Source: Hygrophila difformis (taxonomy: Eukaryota; Streptophyta; Magnoliopsida; Lamiales; Acanthaceae). Taken from it: 64,000 bases of DNA. Every line of letters begins with the position of its first letter. The first letter of the stretch is position 1. The notes below the pieces were generated by a model. That model did not search any database, was not told the DNA's origin, and saw only the letters and a program-made list of their open reading frames with translations. Positions 35,133 to 47,181 of this stretch are shown piece by piece. Location: assembly GCA_030278955.1 (NCBI GenBank), contig JAOANR010000005.1, positions 3,701,431 through 3,765,430 of the forward strand. Reading direction: 5' to 3'. A program made the translations under genes and the position numbers.

Positions 35133-36608
35133 GTAAGTGTCCTGTTTTCGATTTCGCACTCTCGTTCTTGCGATTTCAGTTTTCGATTTTCTGTGTTTTT
35201 GCGAAATCAGTAATGGGAGGGGAATGGGAACCTATTTTCGTGTTGGGCGTGGTTGGAATATGGTCGGAAAAGGATGGGCATGGTCGGAAATAGGGTAGAA
35301 CAGTAATGGTGGAACCTAGGGCTTACTGTGTTCTGTTCGAACTTCCATTATTATTTGTTCAAGTTTTCTGTGGTGTTGGGGGGGGGTACTTTTTCTTGAA
35401 AAATTGGGTTTCGAAACCCTAAAAATCCTGTCTTTTCTCCATTATTTGAATTTTTGTTGCCATTTTGTTGTCTGTGTATATGCTTTGCTATCGTGTTTGT
35501 TTTGTGAATAATGTGGAAATGGGTAAACACAGAGGTTTACTTTTCCTTAAACCACTGTGTTATTTTGGTCATTGGATACTTGATAATGATGTTGAAAATA
35601 CATGTTGATGATGCCTGTGAATCTGTGTTTTTTGACGCATGAATTTGTGGCAAATTTTGAGAAATGTTGGTGTGAATGGACTGTGTTTATTTGTTTGTTT
35701 TGTGTTTGCATGTTACTGTGTAATGGGAATTTTATTAATAAATGCTTCTGTGGGGTACCAGTTTACCACAACTTGCAAACTCAACTGAAAAGTTGATGTT
35801 TGTATACACTGAAAACATGGTATTACAGACGAAACCATGCCAGAATTTTTCCTGACATGTGTTTTTCAAACACTGTTGGCATGAGACTTATGTTTAAAAA
35901 GACAAAAAGTTGATAGAATATTTGTATTCTTAAGTGTTTGACATACTCATTATTGGGACAAGTGGGGAATAAACAAGTGTAGCAACTTTGCTCACTCATT
36001 AATACCCATTTCCCAAAACCAAAATCCAAAACTTTGCTCACTCACACCCTCAACTTTATTAAATAAATAAGTCAACACTTTCCATAAAATCCAAAAATAG
36101 CCTTTGTGTGTGTGTGTGTGCTTATTTCTTATTTTTATTTTTATTTTCCTTAGTCCATCACCTTTTGCTAAGTAATTGCATAACTCATCATGTGTGTTGA
36201 TTCTTCATTATTAAATATCCATCTTCCCATTTCATATGATTCCGATCACTTTTAGAGTGATCAAAAATAAACTTTTCTTTTATAGGCTCAATAGCCTATA
36301 AAAATTCTATCTTTTGGTCCCTTTGACCATTCAAAAATCTCTAAACTATTTTTAGTCTAAGAAAAAAAAAATTGTAAGGGTCCAAGACCCTTATTTCCCT
36401 TATTTTTTTTCTTACTTTTTAGTTGCAATAATTGTTAGATTCAATAATCTAACCCCTTGTCCTTTAATATGTAATATAGCTCAATAAATTCAAGTAAGAC
36501 CAATTAACTCACATTTAGAGCTTAGCTCAAAATGTGAGGATCTTGATTTTCAACTTGGATATTTTTATCAAAAATTTGCTAAAAATAGTTTCAACTTCTC
36601 TTCTTCAG
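35133..36608 (+). other. Intron of the extra ORF
   Basis: Bounded by GTAAGT and TTCTTCAG, 1476 nt, T-rich as in plant introns. It contains a hairpin plus TGTGAGGAT module at 36511-36547. No domain is encoded. Confidence 0.65.
36511..36547 (+). repeat. Hairpin plus TGTGAGGAT module inside the intron
   Basis: ACATTTAGAGCT pairs imperfectly with AGCTCAAAATGT and runs into GTGAGGATCTTGAT, a variant of the polypurine/LTR junction found at 33951 and 42549. Confidence 0.6.
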
Positions 36609-37619
36609 GGACCAATATATCATAGACTCCATAATGAGCCTTCCGAAGACCACTCCAGACCTTGCCTTTTTGGAAATCGAAAGGATGAAGAGAGAAATAG
36701 AAGATAATAGACGGGCCATAAGGGACGAATTCAATTTAAACATGGACCACCTGATTGAATGGATATTCGAAATGAAAGAGCACTGGTGGAGAGATATTCC
36801 AGAGGATGAGAGAAACTATAAAGCTACGGGGCTTGAAAGAGACCTTTGCAAGCACATGTGGAACTTCTGGAATAACGAATTCGATCAGGTAAGATATGAC
36901 CAAAGGTTCGAAGATCCAAGAGTTCATTACGAGAGGATGGTCTGGAGGATGAACCAGCACAAGGCCCGGTGGAATAGATTGCTTGAACAACACATCGGGG
37001 ATAAGAAAATAGCAGCCTTCGAGCCAATCCCCATTCAACCAGCCATCACAAAAGAGACCAAGAGCTACTTTGCCAGAAAAATTCCTCCAGTACAACAAGT
37101 GGCGGTATCCGGGATGCTCTCCATGCCAGACGCCTTACCATTCATGTACAAGAAAGAATTATTTGACAATGTGACCGTCTGAGGACCGGAAGAGCAACTG
37201 TGGCTCACAAAGCACGCCAAGGCACGCCATACTGAGATGGCATACAACTTCTGGGAATCCCTTCAACCCGTGCTGAATTATGGAACAGCCCACCACACTC
37301 CGATGCTGGACTCAATAATAGAAAAGACAAAAGTAATACGGAAGCAGTGGGAGGAATACATGAAAGCATGGGGGAGTTGGGAGAAGGACATCAGAGTTTC
37401 TGTGCTAAATCCAGGGGTGATGATACCCCCGGGGAATGAGGAGATCATTCCGAAATTTTTACCGACAAGATTCCCGGCGGTTGAGCCCCGAGAAGCTATG
37501 ATGGATGGGATGCCTAACTTTGCGCTAATCAGAGCCGAGTGCACAGCGATGATCCGGAATAGGGACTGGACAAGGTTGGGTAGAAAGAAAAAGCAGATAC
37601 CACTGATGGGCGAGAACAA

Positions 37620-40600
37620 GTGCCTGGACTTCTTGAACATTCCACCGGTCCGGGACTTGTCAAAGTTAAAGAGAATGAGGCAGATATTATGGATACCCTC
37701 TATGCTGACATGAAGAGTAGGTTCTTTGACCTACTACAAGAAATGGACAGGGAAGGCCTGAGGTACTGCCAAGAAAACAGAGGAGGGCGATTGCGTTATG
37801 ACGTGGGGTTCCAAGGTGTTTTGGGTAGATACTTCGCGGCTAAATGGACCGCCCAGCTTACAGCTATGACCGAGCCCAGTTTTATTACGAAATACCTAAA
37901 GATCAAAGGGTCGGAGTTTGGGCTGTGGACCGAAGCCGATGAGAAAATGATCGATGATTACGTGGACCCAACATCCGAACCCCACCGGTCAACCGAATCG
38001 GAGCCCCTCCAAACTGAATCTGCGCCAGAGCCGCCGAAAAAGAAAAGGAAATTGATAGAACTGGCTGAGAAAGAGAAGGCTGGAAGACCTGCTGAGCCTC
38101 AAATCGAAATTCAAGAAACTCCCAGTCAGCCTAGGACTATTCCACCAGTGCCCAAATTTGATGGCAAGCCATCCAAGCCAAAGGACAAGGGCAAGGAACA
38201 AGCCGTTGAGCTGTCCAAGAAGGAACAGAGGTGTCTAGCCCAAGAAAAATTTGATGCCGAGCTAGCAAAGAAAGCCCAGGAGAAAGAGGATGCTGAAATT
38301 GCTGAAAAAGAGCAAAGACTTGCAGAAGCTGAACGGGCTGAGGAACAAAGGGTTGCTGCCTACAAGGCCCATCAAATAGAAAGAGAAAGGCGGGAGAAGG
38401 AAGAGGCCGAGAAAGAAATGGCCAAAGAAAATGAAGAATGGAGGCAGAAGAGGGAGGAGGAGAGAGCCCAAAGAAGAAGAGAGTGGGATGAAATGATGAG
38501 GAAGAATGAGGAGGAGAAAAAGAAAGAAGCAGAAATGCAAGAGAACGTAAGAAAAGCCCGGGAGGAGGAAGAGAATAGAAAAGCTGCTGAGAAAATACAA
38601 GCCAAGCTGGAGAAGAAAGAGACAAAAGAGGCCGCAAAAGAGGCCTATGTTGGGGACGATGATTGCCAAATAATCAGCGGAACCAACATCATGCCTATTA
38701 AAGTGAAAGCAGAGCCGGCTGAATGGGCTAAGGATGAAAAGCAGCAGAAAAAGGAGATAGTTGCTAAAGAAAGTGGGATTGAAAAGAAAATGGACAAGAT
38801 CGTTGAAGGACTCAAACCCACAGAAGAAATGGAGGAAATGGTGCACGACAGCAATATCCTATTCGAAGAGTCGAAAAGAAAGACTGCTGAGCTAATGAGC
38901 GGATTTTACGAAGTTGCGGTCCAAACAATGGCCACCACTGCTGCTCAACCTCAACCCGCAGTGCAAGAAATGCTAAGAGATGAGAGCAGTGGGGGTAACG
39001 AGCAGACTGAATTGGAAACCATTGAGGACCTGTTCAAAGATAAGACCTACCAACAAATCCTCCAAGGCGATTTTGACATTGCTAGAGATCAAGGAAATAA
39101 CATGATAGAACAACTTGGAGAATTAAACAAAGGGAGGGACGAGGAGGTATCTCAAAAAGAATATCAACATGTTGTTGATCCCTTCTTTCCCGATGATTTT
39201 CTCAAAGCTGTACTTCATGAATTTCCTTGTAATTCGTATGAACAGGGAGCATCTCAAGGAGGCGAGCAAGCAGAAGATGAACAACAAATGGAGGGAGAGC
39301 TGCAACCAGATACACTGGTTGAAACAGAGCATCAATTGGAGGGTGAACATCATGAACAACATGAACAGATAGAGGAGAAGTCGGATTCCGATTGGGAGCG
39401 GGCGCACTCTCAACGAACCCAAGAATCAACGGGGTCAGTTCGATCCGCTGGCTATTGGGCGACTTCTACCTCAAAGGGAATATTGGGAGTGTCCACCAAG
39501 AAGTACAAAAAATTCCCAATCAATGATGACGCTGATATTATGAGGAGGTTCAACGGGAATGAACAAAATGCGGGGCGCTACATGGCACTATCTGGGTTGT
39601 TCATACCCGACAAAGGATTCAGTCCGCAAATGGTGAATCATCCAACGCTCGTCACTCTGCAAGAAAACCATAGATGGACTGAATTCCTTACACATCACGA
39701 TGAACCCGGGATAGCAGAGCTGGTTAGGGAATTCTATTGCAATATTAACGTCGCTCAAAAGAAGAGTTGGGTGCGAGGAGTGGATGTAAAGATATCTGGA
39801 GAATATCTGAACCGCTTCCTCGGCACACCCAACTGGGAGTCAGAATTCCCAACAGCTGAGCATTTTGAAAAAGGAGCATGCAAGGCAGCTGAGAGGCAGT
39901 ATTATGATAACATCACAAGATCCCTCACTGCCGAGAGCTACACAGGAGAATTTTCATTCCAATCAAAGCACCTGAAGCTGGAGTTCCAACCCTCGTATGA
40001 TTTCTACATGTCAAAGATTAGGCCCAACCCGCACGCACATGAGACATCTGGTCGAATGTTGAAGGGTTTCGCAAAACTTTGGCATGGATTGAAGATCAAC
40101 GTGGGAGAGCATATTTTCCATGTTATGACTACAAGAACTTCCGGCAGGGCAGCTGCTCTCTGCTATCCCAACCTCATCAGGAGGATCTACGAAGCTCAAG
40201 GAGTGGATCTGTCGGTTTTCACGGGGAGTGATCTCATTCAAATGAATCCTCCTATTCCAGTCCCAAGGACTCGGGTAACTGATCCGGTTGTATATGCTAT
40301 GCCAGACGAATCAGATGCCCAGTCCAGATACACTCCTGGACAACCAGCTAAGCACCAATCACGTAAGAAGAAGGCCCGTACTGAAGCGGTGCCTTCAACA
40401 GAAGAAGCTGGAGTCCTCCCGACAGAGCATGCAGAAGAACATCCTCTAGGTGACGCTCCCACTCCAAGTCATCCTGAAACTGATGCCTCCACTCCAAGCC
40501 AATCAAGAAGACATCCAGTCCGACCCTCTCGCAGAAGCCAAGATGTATCTCAGTATCCAGCTGACTCTCAAACTCTGGAAGCAGCTAGCAGAATGGGAGA

Positions 40601-40907
40601 GTCGATGATGCAGAGTGTCAAATCTTTGGCCGATGTCATCATTTCAACTCAAGAGAAGCCGATGCAAAAAGAGGAAGAGTTCAGGCTGAGAATGCTTGAG
40701 AGAGAAGAAGAGTTCAAAAAGAAAGCGGCTGAACGAGAGGCAAGGCAGCATCAGGAAAGACTGGAGAGTGAAGAAAAGACAAGAAAAATGTTCGAAATGA
40801 TGTTCACCAAGCAAGCTGACTTGATGCAGACCATACTCAGAAAGCTACCCTCACCTCCAAGAGATGACACTGGACCCTCCACGCAGCAAACGGAGAAGAA
40901 GGACTGA
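37620..40907 (+). CDS. Main open part of the extra ORF (1095 codons): nuclear, coiled-coil, plant-transposon-protein-like domain
   Basis: The longest intact reading frame of the window. Residues 139-145 are PKKKRKL, a classical nuclear localisation signal; a second basic cluster RKKKAR is near 915. Residues about 200-340 are a Glu/Lys/Arg-rich predicted coiled coil, and about 1014-1062 a second one. Residues about 655-865 (GLFIPDKGFS, AELVREFYCNI, WVRGVDVKISGEYLNRFLG, LKLEFQPSYDFYMSKI, GLKINVGEHIF) resemble the 'putative plant transposon protein' domain, function unknown. No signal peptide or membrane segment is seen, so it is not envelope-like. The first codon used is probably not the natural start; exon 1 at 35095 is. 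Confidence 0.8.
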   Translation: MPGLLEHSTGPGLVKVKENEADIMDTLYADMKSRFFDLLQEMDREGLRYCQENRGGRLRYDVGFQGVLGRYFAAKWTAQLTAMTEPSFITKYLKIKGSEFGLWTEADEKMIDDYVDPTSEPHRSTESEPLQTESAPEPPKKKRKLIELAEKEKAGRPAEPQIEIQETPSQPRTIPPVPKFDGKPSKPKDKGKEQAVELSKKEQRCLAQEKFDAELAKKAQEKEDAEIAEKEQRLAEAERAEEQRVAAYKAHQIERERREKEEAEKEMAKENEEWRQKREEERAQRRREWDEMMRKNEEEKKKEAEMQENVRKAREEEENRKAAEKIQAKLEKKETKEAAKEAYVGDDDCQIISGTNIMPIKVKAEPAEWAKDEKQQKKEIVAKESGIEKKMDKIVEGLKPTEEMEEMVHDSNILFEESKRKTAELMSGFYEVAVQTMATTAAQPQPAVQEMLRDESSGGNEQTELETIEDLFKDKTYQQILQGDFDIARDQGNNMIEQLGELNKGRDEEVSQKEYQHVVDPFFPDDFLKAVLHEFPCNSYEQGASQGGEQAEDEQQMEGELQPDTLVETEHQLEGEHHEQHEQIEEKSDSDWERAHSQRTQESTGSVRSAGYWATSTSKGILGVSTKKYKKFPINDDADIMRRFNGNEQNAGRYMALSGLFIPDKGFSPQMVNHPTLVTLQENHRWTEFLTHHDEPGIAELVREFYCNINVAQKKSWVRGVDVKISGEYLNRFLGTPNWESEFPTAEHFEKGACKAAERQYYDNITRSLTAESYTGEFSFQSKHLKLEFQPSYDFYMSKIRPNPHAHETSGRMLKGFAKLWHGLKINVGEHIFHVMTTRTSGRAAALCYPNLIRRIYEAQGVDLSVFTGSDLIQMNPPIPVPRTRVTDPVVYAMPDESDAQSRYTPGQPAKHQSRKKKARTEAVPSTEEAGVLPTEHAEEHPLGDAPTPSHPETDASTPSQSRRHPVRPSRRSQDVSQYPADSQTLEAASRMGESMMQSVKSLADVIISTQEKPMQKEEEFRLRMLEREEEFKKKAAEREARQHQERLESEEKTRKMFEMMFTKQADLMQTILRKLPSPPRDDTGPSTQQTEKKD

Positions 40908-42558
40908 GCTAACACGATCACATTCATGCGAGCTTCAATGTAAACATCATGCATTAGATTTTCCATTCACTCAGTGCACTTTCGTTCATACTGTGGAAAT
41001 CTATTGTAACTGATGTATTTATCACTTTTCACAAAGAGAATTTCGTCTTGAATTCTCAAAAATACTTTGAAAAAGATGTGTGGCAGTCCAAGATGAATAA
41101 GTGATTGTCATGCCAAAAACAAAGCTGTAACATGCCTGCATGTTCACAGTATCTCTTTACTGCTTTCAATTAAATAACTGGCATAAAACAAGCATAAAAT
41201 CTGTCACCTAAATTCACATGTTGAATTTAGGCTAAGGATGAAATTCTCAAACTATTAAATTGGGATAAAAATATTAAAAATATGCATGATATAAATTTTT
41301 GAGGTTTTGAGCTATAAAAATCCAATGATATGATCACTTGGAAGAAAAACAAAATTTTTATGTTGAGAATTTGATTGAATAAAATGCAAGAATTTTTCAA
41401 AGGGTAAATTTAAGAATAAAGGTATGACATGATCAAACCATACTATGTGACATCTGAGCCGAGTCATTTTTACTCATTATTTCTTTGTTGTATGAAAATC
41501 AATTCGATTAAAGGACACTAGCACTTGCAATTGAGACCAATTCAAGACCATGCCATATTCCCAAAATCGAGTATATGATCGAGGCACTTAGAAAAACCCA
41601 AATATTTGGCCTTCGTTTGAAATCCAAACCCAAAAATATTTTTCCCCCTTAGGATTAACCACTCTGAGCCTATAAGCCTAATTTTTCTTTGAAGCCACTA
41701 TATTATTCCCAACTTTATAAAAAGACCAAGAAAATCAAACCCAAGTGTACACGAACCGATTCCATCAAGGCATTATAGTTTATGATCATAAAAAATATAT
41801 CAATCGGTATCCATAAACCGATCAAAAAAAAAAGAAGAAAAGAAAAGAAAAAGAAAAAGAGAAAAATGTTGAGATTCATTCAACAAAAATAAATTGCAAC
41901 TGACAAAGCAAATTAGACATAGTCTAATGTCATTCAATAGAAAAGAAAAACAAAAGAAAAAAAGAATTGTTGATGATCATAGATTTTAAATAAAATATGT
42001 CAAGTCATGGTGGAAGGGATTCGTGTCACTTTTTAGCCCAATAATGTTCTTCCTTAACAAATGTTACAACCGTATATCCCGTTATAACCTTAAATAAGAC
42101 CTCGGGATCTCGATTTGAAGAAATGAGTGGGTGGCGAGTTGGTCTATTGCAAGCTTATGGGAGAATTTATTTGAATTTGATTATGAGCGTGTTGTCTAAA
42201 AGCCAACTTTGAGAGTGAGTGAACTTTCCGATTCTACTATATGTGAGGCTCTACTTTGATTGGTTAATGTTCATGTCATGCTTGAATTCAAGAATTAAAC
42301 CAATGAAATTTTCTATACATATATTCAAGAAGAATTAACAATAATGATTGGTTTGTATGCCTATTCAAGTGAGAAGTATCATTTCATTAAACACTGCAAT
42401 CAAGAGAGTTTAATACTTGTAATTTTGATTGTCTTATCCCAATATAAGAAGAATGAAATTTTTGAAGCCACGCAAATGGATTGAATTTGCAGAGTCCATG
42501 CTCTTAGGAGTACTGACTCTGACTGCTCGGGGACGATCAGTATTAAATGTGAGGATGT
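40908..42558. other. 3' untranslated part of the gypsy element
   Basis: AT-rich, without a convincing ORF. Ends in AAATGTGAGGATGT immediately before the 3' LTR, the polypurine tract; TACTGA/TCAGTA around 42510-42540 can pair just upstream. Confidence 0.6.
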
Positions 42559-42891
42559 TGATAATGGCCAAATTTGTCCATTATTTCCAATCCATTTCCG
42601 TGTCTGAGACGGACATTTTGATCGTATTCCCATCTTATTTAATAAGAAAGCAGTTGAATTCAACAGATTAATGCGAGTTTGTAAGAATAATAAGCTGGTA
42701 ATGAAAGACACAAAAATATGCAATTTTAATTGTATTTGTGTTAGAAAAATCCAAAAACATGAAAAAATGAAAAAGAAAAGAAGAAGGAGTGAAAAGATGG
42801 GCAAAAGAATAAAATAGCCCACAAAAATCAAAAAGATGGGAAAAAGAATGAAAATCCCACAAATTGAAATTTTTGTTTAAGTGTTGAAGAT

Positions 42892-43313
42892 CAATTCGGT
42901 CTAAACCGAATTGCTCATTAGACCGAATTGCTGAAGAGAAGAAGAAGAAAAATGGACAAGTGTTGAAGAAGAGAAGCAGAGTCACCAATTCGGTCTGTGG
43001 CAATTCGGTCTAAACCGAATTGACCCCTAGACCGAATTGCACTATGGAAAGAAGAAGACCCTGAGCAGAAAGAAAAAAGGGGATTCGATCTATGCAATTT
43101 GGTCTAGACCGAATTGCTTGCATAGACCGAATTGCCTCAAATCAAGGAAGCCAAACAGGAGCCATCATCAATTCGAAAAGGCCAATTCGGTCTACACATG
43201 GACCGAATTGATGAATGAATACCACATTCCAGCTCAAGATCAAGAAGGAAGACCTCATGCAATTCGAATTGCACCAATTCGGTCTAAACCGAATTGCATG
43301 AAGAGATCGAATT
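42892..43313. repeat. 3' LTR hairpin array 1
   Basis: Copy of 23142-23579. The first module has lost its outer left half-site (a short deletion), the others keep the outer-palindrome-outer plan. Confidence 0.83.
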
Positions 43314-44141
43314 ACATTCAAAATTGCATCCAATTGAAGCTGTGGAGCACGCGAGAAATGCATGACACTGTTGATGGGCCCTGATGGGCCTAGGGTTTCG
43401 AGTAAAAAGTATAAAAGCTGACATTCCTCAACACATGAAAAGAGTTCCACACTTTACAAGAGATTCGGCTGGGAACAAAAAGGAGTAGCAGAAGCTGTTT
43501 TTCACCCCTTAAGGGTTAGGTAGGTAGTTTAGTTTAGTTAGTTTATTTTTCATGCATGTAGCCTAGTTTTAATGCTTTAATCGTAATTTATTTTTGTAGA
43601 AGCTTGTTACTACCTTTAGAGTAGCCATTTCCATACATTTTACATGCTTTGTAGTTAGAATAAACCCTACCTTCAAGTTAATGATGGTTTTGGGTTATTT
43701 ATTTGCTTTCAAGTGCCAATACAAGAAGAAATTCCAGAAATGGGTTTTATTTCATGTGTTTGACACCCATTTAATGTTTTTCTTAGCAATAAATGTTAGA
43801 ATGTTTGTTTGTTTCAACTAGGTTACATTTATTATGTCCTAGTTGACTTGCATTCTCAATAAATGCATGTTTAGTGGATTTTTTGTATCTTTTTATGCCT
43901 TAGAGCTTCAAATAAGTGTTCTTAGGTTTTAGATAATTTTAGGGTTGTTAGAATTTATTTTAATGCTCTATTTTACTGTTTTTGTTCTTTGCTTCTTAGT
44001 TTATTGTTGCCTTAGAGAAAGTAAGTATTCTTATTTTTATGCATGTAATTCTTAGATTTTTAAGTGTTTTAGGTTCTTTAACCTTTGAATTTCTTGTTAA
44101 TAGAATTAGGGTTTAATTCATACCAATGCCTGCTGGACACG

Positions 44142-44597
44142 TATTCGGTCTAAACCAAATTGCCCATGAGACCGAATTACATAGCAAAAATTCTTCTCAT
44201 ATGGTGCACAAGCAATTCGGTCTATGCAATTCGGTTTAGACCGAATTGCTCCCATAGACCGAATTGATATTGTACACCATATTGTATGCATTCCATCCCC
44301 TCATGCCTTAGTTTATTTTCTTTGTCTTACCAATTCGAATTGCCAATTCGGTCTAGACCGAATTGACTTGGCAATTCGAATTACCCTCATTTTGGAGTAT
44401 ATGCCTTATCCAAATTTGAGTAAGGGAATGACTTCATCAATTCGAATTGTCCAATTCGGTTTAGACCGAATTGCTTTGACAATTCGAATTAGATGATGTT
44501 TCATATCTTTGCAAGGATTAATTGGGTAAGGTAATACTTCATCCTTCATGCATTCCCAATTCGGTCTATTTGCACCTTACTTAGTAGACCGAATTGA
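44142..44597. repeat. 3' LTR hairpin array 2
   Basis: Copy of the right-hand part of 24551-25140; the first modules are removed by the LTR deletion, the remaining four keep paired arms. Confidence 0.83.
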
Positions 44598-47181
44598 TTT
44601 CTTCCTTCTATTTTAGAACTTCAAAAATATTTTATTTCTTGATTTGTGTAAGTTGCATGGGTGTATTGGGCTTAGGCCCATTACATCTAATTTTATCCAT
44701 TACACATCTCAACCCATTAGTGTCTAAATTATTGTGTGATTAACACTCACACAATACCAAAAATATTTTGTTAATTTCATCTTTTCTGTTTATTGTGTGT
44801 ATGAATGGGTAATAAGAAATATCACAGATCAATGTTGGCAAAAAGGTCCCTTCACCGGGATAACGATTAGCTCGTTTTCTGTGTATTAATTATTACTCGT
44901 TATTTTGCATGATCTGATTAGTGGTTGGTGGAAGCTACGGCAAAAAGGTCCTTTCACGGGGATAACGATTAGCCACTCAGCCAACTCCTAATTAGATACA
45001 GTTTTCTTTTCTTTATCTTAATTTCAAACCTGAATTTCGAGCGACAGTACTGGTAAATAGTGTCGATCAACACTGTTATAGCATTATTGTAGTAAGAAAA
45101 CGTGTAGGTTTTTCCTCTCTCATGGATAGTAGGACTCTTGATGGTAGCGATCACTGTCATTAAGGGTTTCTCACTGTCTAAAAACCATTCCATCTGGAAT
45201 ATTTGGGAACCGGATAGCAAATGTTTGCAGTCCGGATAACCCCAATTATTTCTGGCACACTTTTTAGCCAATTTCTTCTTATCTCAGGCTAATCCATCTT
45301 TGTGTATCAAATTTTGTCTAATCCCACCATATATTTTGGGGTATTTTATTTTACTTCTCATATACATGTGTGCATGATATTATTATGTAGATATTGTGGT
45401 CTATAATATTTTGGAGATCCTTCTCCTTGGACATAGAAGTCTTGATCTTAATCGGATGTGCATAATAAATTTCCACAAAATCACTTTATAAAATCCGGAT
45501 CTGAGTAAGGGATAAATTCGACAGTTATGACTAACTCATATTCTACTGGGGGTTGATTTTGAGAACTTAGAAGCAGAGTCAGCGATTAGGTCTCACCTAG
45601 GCTGAAAGGATCCGTGTTTTAATTGAGAGTTTGGTACCTGTTTAGGGAATGATTTTCAAATATCTATTTTTTTCTCAAAATTACTGTGTGTTGGAAATCT
45701 TCTATTAAGTATTGCATCGAGTCAGTGTCCACTTGGATTTGGATAAGATGTGATAAATAATATTAGAGGAACAACATATAGGCCCTGGGTTAATTTCTAA
45801 GGTAGGGTTGAGTATTCTTTCAACTACTGTCTTCTCCCGCCAAAGCCTAAAATTGAGTCTTGAGTGAGTACATTCGGAATAGATCTTCCCAGGTCTGTTC
45901 CATTCAGTTTGTATCTCGTAACTAACAGGATGTTATAAGCCCTGTGGCTTACTGATATTTGGGAAGTTCTAAATCTGCATCTGGTCACCAAGACCATGGG
46001 CTCTTTTATACTAACGGAATGAGATAGCTTTTAAGACTTCCGAGTGATAGGTTTTTAAATGCTTTCTTTACTGCTTTCTTTACAGCTTTCTTTAAAACGC
46101 TTTCATAGAGGTCACTCGGAAGAATTAGAGGTTGGCCGCCGGTTGTAAGGTTTAAGAGTTATGGATTAGTTCGGGAATTAATTTGGACTTTGGGTGTGAC
46201 GAGGGGGATGATAGGAGTATTTGGCATGTCAACTAATGATGTGTTGGGTGTTGCTTATCCACCATGGAGGAATAACATACCTCGGCAGGGGCAGTTATTA
46301 ATCTGTGGTAATCTTAGAGGTTGAGAGCTTAAGAGCATGTAAATTCTGACTGTAAGTACCTGTCTGTTAAAGGGAACATAGTCTAGAAAGCATGAGAGTT
46401 AGCTAACTGATTAATTATCCCAATCAAAGACCTGTGTAACAAAAATGGAAGTTTACTTGTGTCTCATCTGAAATCTTGTCCAATCTTTATTATTTCCTTC
46501 CCGTCCCTTCTGTCACATTTTAAATCTGCTTTCATAGAATAATTTTATCCGCATTTTTAGTATAATTTTATCGCTTCCTTAGAATAAAATTTAATCGCTT
46601 TTTAGACTAAATTTACCATGCTTTGTAGGATAATCTTTAATTGTTTTCATAGTCTAGTTTAAATTATTGTCAAGTAGTTTTAGAACCCATTGCAAAACCT
46701 GAAACGAGTAACCGAGTGGAAAATCTTAGTAAACGACGTGGGCCCTGCTTCTGTCGCACATCCTCCAGTGAACGATCCGGTCTTACTATAAATACTGCAA
46801 TGTTTTACTCCGTGCGCTTTCGGGGGCACAGTTTCTTAACACGGGTAATAAAAACGTGACAACCTATAAATAGATCCCTAATCCCAACTTCATCTTCATA
46901 ATTAATTTCATTAAATAAAATTAAACCGGGATTATATCTTTTTCAGAAAATACTCATATAGTGGGAAATTGTCAAAAGTTTCATGGCGGGAAAATTGTCA
47001 AAAGTTTCATGCCGGGGATTTTCATGGCACCATTTGAAATCAAAGTTTCCCACATGAGTAATAAAAAGTGAAATATATCCTTAAACCCCTCCCATAAATC
47101 ATAACTCTTTTCATTTAATAAATTCAAACTTGATATTTTAGAAAATACTCGTGTCTGGAAATTGTCAAAAGTTTCATATTC

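Larger units (their letters stand above)
35095..40907 (+). pseudogene. Spliced extra ORF of the gypsy element
   Basis: Exon 1 is 35095-35132 (begins MASSSSNPSGSK), donor GTAAGT; the intron is 35133-36608; the acceptor TTCTTCAG opens exon 2 at 36609. Reading is in frame across the join and enters MSLPKTTPDLAFLEIERMKR at 36634. Exon 2 has one in-frame TGA at 37180-37182 (likely CGA to TGA) and a frame slip between about 37660 and 37713. Without those two lesions it would encode about 1,440 residues. The N-terminal part is Trp-rich and charged (EMKEHWWRDIPED, MWNFWNNEFDQVRYDQRF), unlike any domain I recognise. Extra ORFs after pol are known from Athila and Tat elements. Gene structure is inferred from sequence only. 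Confidence 0.75.
22808..47176 (+). mobile_element. 24.4-kb Athila-like Ty3/gypsy element with an extra transcription unit
   Basis: Bounded by a perfect 5-bp duplication TATTC (22803-22807 and 47177-47181). LTRs are 4913 and 4618 bp and begin TGATAATGG. Order: 5' LTR, primer site TGGCGCCGTTGCCGGGG, gag, protease, RT-RNaseH, integrase, a hairpin array, a spliced extra ORF, 3' UTR, polypurine tract, 3' LTR. The Athila-like assignment rests on primer site, domain style (protease DLGSSINVMP, integrase C-terminus) and extra coding region after pol. Several stops, frameshifts and an RT active-site change show it is now non-autonomous. Confidence 0.9.
42559..47176 (+). repeat. 3' LTR of the gypsy element
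   Basis: 4618 bp, same ends as 22808-27720. Lacks the roughly 280 bp equivalent to 24410-24688, which removes about two hairpin modules. Hairpin arrays remain at 42892-43313 and 44142-44597. Confidence 0.9.

Noticed and set aside
38137..38846. Phe/Leu/Ser-rich ORFs on the minus strand
   Set aside because: Shadows of the Glu/Lys-rich coiled-coil coding strand.
35095..40907. Envelope-like protein or endogenous viral gene
   Set aside because: No signal peptide, transmembrane segment or cleavage site; nuclear signals and coiled coils instead.
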